Below, piece after piece: positions 7,801 to 14,782 of a stretch of DNA of 36,082 bases. This DNA is from an uncultured Collinsella sp. GTDB lineage: Bacteria > Actinomycetota > Coriobacteriia > Coriobacteriales > Coriobacteriaceae. The notes under the pieces are model-generated. The model saw only the letters and a list, made by a program, of their open reading frames with translations, searched no databases and was not told the DNA's origin. Made by a program: the position numbers and the translations under genes. Every line of letters starts with the position of its first letter. Positions within the stretch are counted from its first letter, which is position 1. The DNA is taken from the NCBI GenBank assembly GCA_900547765.1, contig URIA01000019.1, positions 1-36,082 of the forward strand, written 5' to 3'.

Positions 7801-9064
7801 TGAGTACCTCCAGCAGCACACGTTCAATCAGCCTCGTGTGCATGTGAACTCCCGTGTTGAGACCTACCGAGGAGCATGGAAGCAGGTCTACGATCTCATC
7901 TGAATCGACAAGATCGAGCGGACCAGGCTTTCCGCTCCTGAAACGATTGACCTCCCTGATAAGCCGGCTCTTATCCCTAAACAGCCCGATTAGCTCCTCC
8001 TCGTTATTCAGCACCAAACCGGACCCATGCTCAACGACAAAGTCGGCGACATTGCCTGCACATGCACTCGAAATCGTATAAGCGTTTGCGGAGTAAGATT
8101 CCATACAGGTGTAGCTATAGGTCTCTGGCCAAGATGGCCACATGACAACGATGGCAATCTCGCACTCCCTGAGAGAGTCGGTCATGGCATTTGGGTGCTT
8201 CTCATCAAATTCGACAAACCGCTTGTTCATCCCTGGATACATATCGTTCGAGCTGTTGAAGACGAAGAACTCGTACTCTTGTTCATCGACCGCAGATACG
8301 AGGCGAAGCCAGGTCTCCCAGCCCTTTGTCTTCCTCGGCATCCCCAGAAAGGCAACCCTGATGCGCTCCCCTGCGTTCAGAGGACGTCTGTTGCCCAGAT
8401 ACTCTCCAAGCAGCTTTTGGTGCGGTATTACATCAACAAGGCCCTCGTATTGAGGCCTGAATGAGAGAAACCGATTCTTCGTATAGGTCGAAGGTGCAAC
8501 AAAACGGAGATTTTTGATGGAGTCAAACAGCCCTTGGATCTTCGACTCCACACGAAGGCTGTTACTGAAGTGGGGGCATTTCTCGCAGGGAGCGTCGCCG
8601 AGCCTTGAGCTGTCACAAAAGCCGCTCCTATTTTGGAGGTTATAGCTTGTACAACACAGGTAATAGTCGTGGAGAAAGGCCCTGACCGGTGTTTTGCCTG
8701 TAACTTTTAGCAGTTCGGAGACTTTCTCAAGGCTCACGTACAGAAGGTGGTGGATATGAAGCTCAAGAAGGCTGAAGCCGCTTTTTTGCCAGCTGCAAAG
8801 GGCCTCGCACACCTGGGCAATACTGAAAACACCAGCCTCCACCCCGTCGACCGTAACCCCGAATTCGCAAAATAGCATCTGGTCGTCCCTGAACAGGGTC
8901 TTCTTAACCGAGTGGAGATAGACGTAACTTATGCCGTGCGACGCCATGGCCTGCTGACTCGCCATAATAGCCTTTGGGGTGCCGGTCTTGTCCTTGAGAT
9001 AGTCGCAAAAGGCAAGCGCTAGGACGTACCCACTATTGTGCGGTTTGGGGATGCTTTTACTCAT
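7787..9064 (-). CDS. glycosyltransferase, GT4-like (GT-B fold)
   Basis: 425 residues. The N-terminal half has HDYYLCCTSYNL followed by a cysteine cluster (CDSSRLGDAPCEKCP, about 140-170). The C-terminal half has VAFLGMPRKTKGWETWLRL and an ETYSYTCMESYSA segment like the E-x7-E region of GT4 enzymes. Such proteins add a sugar from a nucleotide donor to the lipid-linked intermediate on the cytoplasmic face. The ATG at 9064 lies 1 bp after the GT2 stop and has GGGAAG upstream; a TTG at 9079 is less likely. It overlaps the polymerase gene at its end. Sugar and linkage cannot be told. A similar cysteine cluster occurs in the GT4 gene at 13.5-14.8 kb. Confidence 0.75.
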   Translation of the reverse strand: MSKSIPKPHNSGYVLALAFCDYLKDKTGTPKAIMASQQAMASHGISYVYLHSVKKTLFRDDQMLFCEFGVTVDGVEAGVFSIAQVCEALCSWQKSGFSLLELHIHHLLYVSLEKVSELLKVTGKTPVRAFLHDYYLCCTSYNLQNRSGFCDSSRLGDAPCEKCPHFSNSLRVESKIQGLFDSIKNLRFVAPSTYTKNRFLSFRPQYEGLVDVIPHQKLLGEYLGNRRPLNAGERIRVAFLGMPRKTKGWETWLRLVSAVDEQEYEFFVFNSSNDMYPGMNKRFVEFDEKHPNAMTDSLRECEIAIVVMWPSWPETYSYTCMESYSANAYTISSACAGNVADFVVEHGSGLVLNNEEELIGLFRDKSRLIREVNRFRSGKPGPLDLVDSDEIVDLLPCSSVGLNTGVHMHTRLIERVLLEVLNARS

Positions 9065-9065
9065 A

Positions 9066-10004
9066 TCATCGCTTCCCAAACAAGAGGAGAGATCTATTGA
9101 AAAGGCCCTCTTGTAGACTGCCGAAATTCAGCCTCGAAGAGAAAGAAACCCTGCACCTAGCCATGAAAGAAGCGTCCATTTTCGATACCAACTCTCCAAG
9201 AGCACGCTCTGGAGGAAGAATGCAGTCGGAATAAGTTGAAAGAAGTCCAGTAACTTGCTTTGCAAGAGTAATCTTTCGCGGATGACAAAAACTATTGATT
9301 TTCTCAATCACTTTAGATGGTAAATCAGTACTCACACCGACCACATTACGACCATGCTGGCGATATCCCATATGAGGAGAAGCATCGAAAACAATCCGAT
9401 AACCCAGCAGCACGCATAGATTAGCTATCAGCTTATCATGCATGATGACGGGATGGGGCAGCTCATGCAAGCAAACAACTTCCCAAATACGCCTATCAAA
9501 TACTTGCGTACATCCCATAGGTGACCCAATGCAAAGCTGGTTGAGAGGGTCGTTATCTCGATAAGATATGCACCTTTGTTGCCCATAGGTTAACCGGCCC
9601 ATCTCATTACCAGCTGAATCTACAAGTCTTGAATTGCAATGATAAAGAGCCAAATTCTCCTGCTTCTTAAGCTGTTTAATCGCAGTTATCAGTTTATCGC
9701 TATCCCAAATATCATCTTGGTCGGAAAACGCATAGTAATCAGCTTCGGGAGCATTCCGCAACAACGTCAAAAACCCTAAAGCAGGTCCTAGGTTTTCTCC
9801 TGTTAACAAAGTCAGACTGCCCTCATCTGCATAGCGCTGCAGAAGATCACGAGTACCATCAGATGACCCGTCATCACGGACAAAAAGACGTACGTCAACT
9901 TCAGCCTGCGAGAGAATGCTGTCAATTTGTTCTGAAATAAATGGGATGCCGTTGTATGACGCCATTAATACGACGCACTTTGGCACCTTGGAATTACTCA
10001 ACAT
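9066..10004 (-). CDS. GT2 glycosyltransferase, rhamnosyltransferase-like
   Basis: 312 residues with a classical GT-A fold: VVLMASYNGIPFISEQIDSIL at the N-terminus, RDDGSSDGTRDLL near residue 50, the metal-binding FSDQDDIWDSDKL near residue 107, and MGYRQHGRNVVG near 235. The DQDDIW plus RQHG-x-N combination is common in rhamnosyltransferases of rhamnan and O-antigen clusters, which fits the rfbA-rfbB genes in this operon. The ATG at 10004 has AAGG 8 nt upstream; an upstream TTG at 10076 would overlap the preceding gene and has no visible site. This is among the most AT-rich genes in the cluster, suggesting separate acquisition. GT2 is sure, rhamnose is an inference. Confidence 0.87.
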   Translation of the reverse strand: MLSNSKVPKCVVLMASYNGIPFISEQIDSILSQAEVDVRLFVRDDGSSDGTRDLLQRYADEGSLTLLTGENLGPALGFLTLLRNAPEADYYAFSDQDDIWDSDKLITAIKQLKKQENLALYHCNSRLVDSAGNEMGRLTYGQQRCISYRDNDPLNQLCIGSPMGCTQVFDRRIWEVVCLHELPHPVIMHDKLIANLCVLLGYRIVFDASPHMGYRQHGRNVVGVSTDLPSKVIEKINSFCHPRKITLAKQVTGLLSTYSDCILPPERALGELVSKMDASFMARCRVSFSSRLNFGSLQEGLFNRSLLLFGKR

Positions 10005-10050
10005 ATGGATTACCTTATCATTAATGCCTAAAGCAAACGCTCTCGATGTG

Positions 10051-11178
10051 TTAACCCCTGAGCAAACCCAGTGCAAGCAGTATATCCTTGACCAAGTACT
10101 TGGCGCAGTCTTTTGGCCTCGCCCTGAGAACGAGTCGGTTAACCCGTACCCCGTTACGAAAGCCGTCCATAAAGGTATTTCTTTCTATAGGCTTCGTCGA
10201 AGGACGTTGAAGCTGTTCATTGTTGGCCACAGCTAGACCAGGATCAACCGGCAAAAGCTCAAGTTCCGTCATTTCTAACAGTTCTCGACCCTTGTCTGTC
10301 TGCACAAGTGCGAGGGATATCCCGTTCGCGACCTCATCAGAAAGCTCGCTACCCCATGAATCGCCAAGCGTAATATCGGAGACACGATCACCCTTGGCGT
10401 AGCGGCAGGAGTAGCAGCCTTCCGTATACGGTAAACCCGAGAGGAAAGCAATCGAGTAGCGATCGCGGACACCCGTCCTACCCACAGTTTCAGCTCCGCG
10501 ATAGCGGAGCTGAAACTGGACTTTCTTTCGAAAGTCCAGTATCAGCTCATTAGACAGGTTGTTACCTGTCTCTTCCAAGAATCGGCTCAGGACCTTGGGG
10601 GACGGTGAACCATGACAGATAAGGTCGATGGTGTAAAGGGAATCGGCTAAACGGCTTCCAACGAAGTTACGCATCGCAGCAACCTGACAAGGAAGACCGA
10701 TAAAGAGAACCCTTTGACCACCTTGCAGGGCCTCCCTAACCTCGCGGTACGCACCAAGTGGATTGCTTTTGACGTATTTGGAGCCTTGGGCCCTCCTCAA
10801 GTAATCCGCATCAGAAGTGAGGTGGAACCGGAACTCACCGCCCTCCTGTGCACATGAACACACTAATCCATTTGACGCCACAAACGCCTCCGAGATGGCC
10901 GTAGCCAGACCCCCGGACGAAGATGACATTCTGAGCGATGTATCTTTCGCCCACCCCTGTAGCCACTCGAGAGGACGCAACGAAGATGGGGATACCATCT
11001 GGGGACACGTTTTCTCGCACAGTCCACATCCCACGCACCTTGTAGGATCAATACGGGCGTTATACGCCTCAATCGTATCCTCAATGGCAATCGCTCCATG
11101 TCGGCATGAATCGACGCAGGCCATACAGCCAGCGCACATATCCTTCTTGCATACCGTCCTAGTGCCAACGTTTGACAA
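10051..11178 (-). CDS. FrhB-like iron-sulfur protein (coenzyme F420 hydrogenase beta-subunit family), copy 2
   Basis: 375 residues. Two 4Fe-4S motifs open the protein (CAGCMACVDSCRHGA and CVGCGLCEKTCP). The FrhB body follows: SSSGGLATAISEAF, GLPCQVAAMRNFVG, DLICHGSPSPKVLSRF, and later EGCYSCRYAKGDRVSDITLGDSWG. It is clearly a divergent paralogue of the copy at 2.6-3.8 kb. The start is TTG at 11178, preferred because GAGGAG lies 7 nt upstream; it begins 4 bp after the stop of the second pyruvyl transferase, so this pair is translationally close. Three perfect hairpins lie within 88 bp of the coding sequence. Likely an electron-transfer or redox partner; substrate unknown. Confidence 0.86.
   Translation of the reverse strand: MSNVGTRTVCKKDMCAGCMACVDSCRHGAIAIEDTIEAYNARIDPTRCVGCGLCEKTCPQMVSPSSLRPLEWLQGWAKDTSLRMSSSSGGLATAISEAFVASNGLVCSCAQEGGEFRFHLTSDADYLRRAQGSKYVKSNPLGAYREVREALQGGQRVLFIGLPCQVAAMRNFVGSRLADSLYTIDLICHGSPSPKVLSRFLEETGNNLSNELILDFRKKVQFQLRYRGAETVGRTGVRDRYSIAFLSGLPYTEGCYSCRYAKGDRVSDITLGDSWGSELSDEVANGISLALVQTDKGRELLEMTELELLPVDPGLAVANNEQLQRPSTKPIERNTFMDGFRNGVRVNRLVLRARPKDCAKYLVKDILLALGLLRG
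10485..10571. repeat. three tandem perfect inverted repeats inside second FrhB-like gene
   Basis: Stem 1: 10485-10499 with 10504-10518 (15 bp, loop GATA). Stem 2: 10515-10525 (ACTGGACTTTC) with 10530-10540 (11 bp, loop TTTC); it shares ACTG with stem 1. Stem 3: 10552-10559 (AGACAGGT) with 10564-10571 (8 bp, loop TGTT). The segment encodes SNELILDFRKKVQFQLRYRG, aligned with the hairpin-bearing segment of the other FrhB-like gene. No U-runs follow. Confidence 0.92.
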
Positions 11179-11182
11179 TGCC

Positions 11183-12286
11183 CTACTCCTCAATCATGCT
11201 CTTGAGCTGCGCTAGAGACTTCTCCCTCTCCGCACCCATCACGTCGTTGACCCGACCAAAGTCAATCTGCTTGGATGCTAACTCGACATCATCTAGATTC
11301 TGAAGCACTCTGTCCGTGAGGTCCGTGAGTCGCAGAATACTCACGTTCCTGCTCGAGGTTCCGTTCTTGGGCAGCACTTCTACCAGCGGCGTATTGAGAT
11401 TTATGGCAAAAGCCGTACCGTGGAACGAGTCCGTGACTAGGCATGCTGCGTTGTCGACATACGAGAGAAACTCAGCAAGCGTCGGCAGCCACTTGAACTT
11501 GCCCTCGCGTGAGGCCTGGTGCAGGCTTGCGGAGATCCGTATCAGGGGCAAGCCAAGCTTTTTGGCAACCTTCACGGCGTACTGCCCCACCGTCGGGTCG
11601 CTGTGAATCTGGTAGACGAGGATGTATTCGCCCTTCGGGGCAGGTGCCGCCATCCTTCTCCACGCCTCGCCATCAAGCAGCAGCGTGGGATCGACAACCT
11701 GTCCGGCCTCTATGCCCCACGAGGCAAGCTGCTCGCGCGCGGCATCCTCGCGTACGAACACGGCCTCATATGCTCGAAGGTCCTCGAGAAACCTGGGGCG
11801 CACGCTATCCGGCATATTCTTCTTACCAAAGCTTGCCGCATATGAGATGCGCCTTGCGCCCTCGGGAGCAAACTCAAGCGCGTATGACAGGTCGTATGCG
11901 CCCGAGCTGATGGGACCCCAAACCTGATCGCTTCCAGTCATATAGACATCGGCCTTGGGCGGATTAGCCTTCAGCTCCTCCAGGGATGCATAGTGAGGGC
12001 TCATCTTAAGCAGCTGGGAACGCTTACGCGCAAACCGCTTGCCCGCCACCCTTGTCTCAGGCTCCATCAGAAGTCTGTAGACAGACTTCTTCAACGGGTT
12101 CCCGTTCCAGGACGGCTTTGTCGAAAGAAGCGTCCTCACCTGCTGGGATACGTCCTCACAAGCAGGTACATAGTCCATAATCTCGAACTCATGCCCCAAG
12201 CTCTCTACCGCTCGTTGTGTCGCATATGCCTGGAGCAGGGAGCCATAATTAGAGATTGCGTGCCTGGTTATGCAGGATACTTTCAC
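11183..12286 (-). CDS. polysaccharide pyruvyl transferase-family protein, copy 2
   Basis: 367 residues from a GTG start at 12286, chosen because GGAGG lies 6 nt upstream; the protein then begins MKVSCITRHAISNYGSLLQAY, the usual family start. Other hallmarks are ADVYMTGSDQVWGP, the VVDPTLLLDG motif and LVTDSFHGTAFAINLNTPLV with the Ser-x-His-Gly. It probably adds pyruvate or a related group to a sugar of the repeat unit in the cytoplasm. It is followed after 4 bp by the FrhB-like gene, so the two make a tight pair; the other copy of this pair in the operon is interrupted only by the flippase. Two adjacent hairpins are present at 12069-12106. Donor and acceptor unknown. Confidence 0.85.
   Translation of the reverse strand: MKVSCITRHAISNYGSLLQAYATQRAVESLGHEFEIMDYVPACEDVSQQVRTLLSTKPSWNGNPLKKSVYRLLMEPETRVAGKRFARKRSQLLKMSPHYASLEELKANPPKADVYMTGSDQVWGPISSGAYDLSYALEFAPEGARRISYAASFGKKNMPDSVRPRFLEDLRAYEAVFVREDAAREQLASWGIEAGQVVDPTLLLDGEAWRRMAAPAPKGEYILVYQIHSDPTVGQYAVKVAKKLGLPLIRISASLHQASREGKFKWLPTLAEFLSYVDNAACLVTDSFHGTAFAINLNTPLVEVLPKNGTSSRNVSILRLTDLTDRVLQNLDDVELASKQIDFGRVNDVMGAEREKSLAQLKSMIEE
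12069..12106. repeat. two adjacent inverted repeats in second pyruvyl transferase gene
   Basis: AGAAGTCTGT (12069-12078) and ACAGACTTCT (12081-12090) are a perfect 10-bp pair with a 2-nt gap. AACGGG (12093-12098) and CCCGTT (12101-12106) follow at once. Both lie inside coding sequence. Confidence 0.82.
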
Positions 12287-12358
12287 GTGTTTCCTCCGAT
12301 TGATATCGAGCAACCGCTATTTCTGAATTTTTGCATTCGATTTTTCCACCCGGCTGCA

Positions 12359-13495
12359 CTACAGCGCCTCCTCAGTCTCGTACACGTGCGCGTCGGCTCG
12401 GCTTGCGTCGGAAAGGCCGTCGTTGATCGCGGCGTGCATGTCGCAGGTGGAAAGAGCGTCCAGCTCCTCCTTCGTCACCTTGCCCGACTCGTAGTCGCGC
12501 ACGATGGGGAGCTCGTGCATGTCGAACTTCTTGCCGGGCTTGAGCTTGTGCGCCAGCACCCACGACGCGGGTTTCCAGATGTACTTGTGCATGGCCGGAG
12601 ACACGGAGCCGATCATCCAGCAGTTGCGGTCGCAGTGGCGCACGCAGCCGCGCACCTTCTCGGCCTGGGCGCTCCCCCACAGCTCATCCCAAGACTCGTC
12701 GTTAAGGTTGCCCATAACGAGCTTCTCCTTGGTGCCGTTGCAGGGCATGACGTCGCCGTAGGGGTCGATGAAGAACGTGTCGAACGCCATATCGCACGGG
12801 AGCAGGCGCTTCTGCCCATAGATGTAGTTGATGAGGCCCATGTTGAAGTACGCGCGGAACCACTTCTTGGGCTCGTTGGACTTGAGGAGCTCGTTTACCA
12901 GGTCCTCGAAGTTCTGGGCCACCATGGGACGGTCCTCGATGATGTTCTTCGCCTCGACAAAGTAGAAGCTGTTGTGCAGGCTGGCGGTGGCGAACTCCAT
13001 GCCGAGCTCGTCGGAAAGCTTGTACAGCGGCACCAAGTCCGCAGCGTTGCGATCCTGCACCGTCATGCCAAAGCCCACGTCCGGGTGCTTCATTTCCACG
13101 AGCTTCTTGAGCGTCTCGTAGCCGCGGTTGAAGCCGTCCTGGAGACCGCGGATCTCATCGTTGGTCTGCTGCAGGCCCTCGATGGAGATGCGGATTCCCA
13201 CCTGGGGGAATTCCTCGGCAAGGGCGATGATGCGGTCGGTGAAGAAGCCGTTGGTGGAGATGACGATGCGGTCGGACTTCTTGTACAGCTCGCGCACGAT
13301 ATCCGCAAGGTCGGTCCTGATGAAGGGCTCGCCACCGGTGATGTTGGTGAAGTACATGCGCGGGAGCTTCTTGATCACGTCGAGGGAGAGCTCCTCCTCC
13401 GGACGGCTGGGAGCCTTGTAGCGGTTGCACATGGTGCAGCGCGCGTTGCAGCGGTACGTTACGATTACGGTTCCGTTGAGTTTCTTCTCGGCCAT
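12359..13495 (-). CDS. radical SAM protein with C-terminal cysteine cluster (SPASM-like), in glycan operon
   Basis: 378 residues. The N-terminus has the radical SAM cluster motif C-x3-C-x2-C in TYRCNARCTMCNRY, then FTNITGGEPFIRTDL (the GGEP motif that binds SAM) and IVISTNGFFTD. The C-terminal half has further cysteines in LLPCDMAFDTFFIDPYG, DVMPCNG and RGCVRHCDRNCWM, placed as in SPASM/twitch domains that bind auxiliary iron-sulfur clusters. Such enzymes do radical chemistry on peptides, sugars or cofactors. The ATG at 13495 is 3 bp after the GT4 gene. Position in the operon suggests a role in modifying the glycan or a nucleotide sugar, but no substrate can be read from sequence. Family sure, function unknown. 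Confidence 0.88.
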   Translation of the reverse strand: MAEKKLNGTVIVTYRCNARCTMCNRYKAPSRPEEELSLDVIKKLPRMYFTNITGGEPFIRTDLADIVRELYKKSDRIVISTNGFFTDRIIALAEEFPQVGIRISIEGLQQTNDEIRGLQDGFNRGYETLKKLVEMKHPDVGFGMTVQDRNAADLVPLYKLSDELGMEFATASLHNSFYFVEAKNIIEDRPMVAQNFEDLVNELLKSNEPKKWFRAYFNMGLINYIYGQKRLLPCDMAFDTFFIDPYGDVMPCNGTKEKLVMGNLNDESWDELWGSAQAEKVRGCVRHCDRNCWMIGSVSPAMHKYIWKPASWVLAHKLKPGKKFDMHELPIVRDYESGKVTKEELDALSTCDMHAAINDGLSDASRADAHVYETEEAL

Positions 13496-13498
13496 GGG

Positions 13499-14782
13499 TT
13501 AGGCCACCACCTTCCGGTCAATTAGTTCTTGATACAGGGAGACGAGATTCCGGATGTACTTCTCTTGATTACAGTTCTCTGCCACGAATGAACGGCAATG
13601 CGCGCTCATCGCGGCGTAAGCCGCAGGATCGGCGGCCACCGCCGCACCCCTACGGATTGCATCTGCGAGTCCTGCCTCATCGTGGGCTTCAGCCAGGAAG
13701 CCCGTTTCACCCTCACGTACCAGCTCGGGTATTCCGCCCATGTTCGTACCGATAACGGGCTTGCCCGCGGCGAGTGCCTCGAGAACCGCATATGGCGCGT
13801 TCTCGAGCCACTCTGACGGCGCAGCCGCCAGAGTGGCTCGATTCACAAGTCCGCGCAGGGCGTCACCGGTTTTATATCCAACCAGCTCAATCCTCGAGCT
13901 TATTTCGTTTGGCATTGCGGAAACTTTGACCTTCACAGCATCACATTCAGGGCCATCGCCTGCAATAACAAGACGCCAATCAGGGATCACCGGTGCCGCC
14001 TTCTCAAAAGCATGCACGAGCGTTAACACGCCTTTCTCGCGAGAAAGGCGTCCCAGATACAGCATGTAGGGATCTTCATTATTTTGGTTGGCAACTTCCC
14101 GTGACATCGAATCGGGATTCAGGAAATTCCGCATGAGGACAAGCTGACGCTCGGGAAGCCCCGCTTCAATAAACTTGTTCCGCATGAACTCACTCGGGCA
14201 GATGATGCGATCGAGACGTGAATAGGTTTTGTGCCGTTTAAGCCACTCCGCCTCAGCCACCGCTAACGCGCTTTTTGCGATCGAACCCTTTACGCACTTC
14301 TTCTTAAGGCAATTGCCAAAATGACCCCCGAGACACGAATCGCAAACGTTGCCCTCGGAATCAAGCATAAGATAGCTCGGGCAAGCAAGAATCAAGTCGT
14401 GCGAGGTATACACAACCGGCGTTGGATGCTGCTTTAGCCAAGGAGCGTCCAAGATGGAAAACGTAATCTGCCTATGAGTGAGATTGAGATGGATTACATC
14501 GGGCTGGAATTCACGGCACAGCGCATCGAACTTCTCGCGCGCCTCTTTGGAATACACAAGTGCCTGCGCGGCCTTCGCCTTATCGACAATAGAGCTCGGT
14601 CCGTTATAGTCGCGATTCGTTACAAAGTAACGCGACCACTCAGTCGGCTCATTACGCTCATCCTCCATGCTGAAGAAGGCAACTTCATGCCCAAGAGCGC
14701 GAAGACCATCGGCAAGAGCAAAGTAGTACGTCTCGCTTCCACCCTTGCGCCAATGAAACTTATTTACAAGAAGGATCTTCAT
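13499..14782 (-). CDS. GT4 glycosyltransferase
   Basis: 427 residues, GT-B fold. It starts MKILLVNKFHWRKGGSETYY, the donor-site glycine region of GT4 enzymes. VVYTSHDLILACPSYLMLD is followed by a cysteine cluster (CDSCLGGHFGNCLKKKC, about 145-162) typical of a GT4 subgroup. The C-terminal domain has YLGRLSREKGVLTLVHAFE and PSEWLENAPYAVLEALAAGKP, the E-x7-E donor-binding region. It adds a sugar to the growing lipid-linked unit. The ATG at 14782 shares one base with the upstream stop (TAATG), implying coupled translation. Two very strong hairpins lie in its 3' third (13803-13841 and 14028-14051) and a weaker one at 14609-14636. Sugar specificity unknown. Confidence 0.88.
   Translation of the reverse strand: MKILLVNKFHWRKGGSETYYFALADGLRALGHEVAFFSMEDERNEPTEWSRYFVTNRDYNGPSSIVDKAKAAQALVYSKEAREKFDALCREFQPDVIHLNLTHRQITFSILDAPWLKQHPTPVVYTSHDLILACPSYLMLDSEGNVCDSCLGGHFGNCLKKKCVKGSIAKSALAVAEAEWLKRHKTYSRLDRIICPSEFMRNKFIEAGLPERQLVLMRNFLNPDSMSREVANQNNEDPYMLYLGRLSREKGVLTLVHAFEKAAPVIPDWRLVIAGDGPECDAVKVKVSAMPNEISSRIELVGYKTGDALRGLVNRATLAAAPSEWLENAPYAVLEALAAGKPVIGTNMGGIPELVREGETGFLAEAHDEAGLADAIRRGAAVAADPAAYAAMSAHCRSFVAENCNQEKYIRNLVSLYQELIDRKVVA
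13803..13841. repeat. long intragenic hairpin, about 18-bp stem in mRNA
   Basis: The arm 13803-13815 is the exact reverse complement of 13829-13841 (13 bp). Inside it one A/C mismatch on the plus strand becomes a G-U wobble in the transcript, then CGGC/GCCG pairs around a 3-nt GCA loop. This gives a nearly unbroken stem of about 18 bp within GT4 coding sequence (PSEWLENA region). Confidence 0.92.
14028..14051. repeat. 24-bp perfect palindrome in GT4 gene
   Basis: ACGCCTTTCTCG (14028-14039) is followed directly by its exact reverse complement (14040-14051). It lies in the codons for the LSREKGVL motif of the glycosyltransferase. As RNA it would fold into about 10 bp with a tetraloop; as DNA it is a perfect palindrome and a possible dyad binding site. 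Confidence 0.92.
14609..14636. repeat. nested or alternative inverted repeats in GT4 gene
   Basis: CGTTAC (14618-14623) pairs with GTAACG (14627-14632) around AAA. Alternatively GTCGCG (14609-14614) pairs with CGCGAC (14631-14636). The pairings share bases. Confidence 0.6.
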
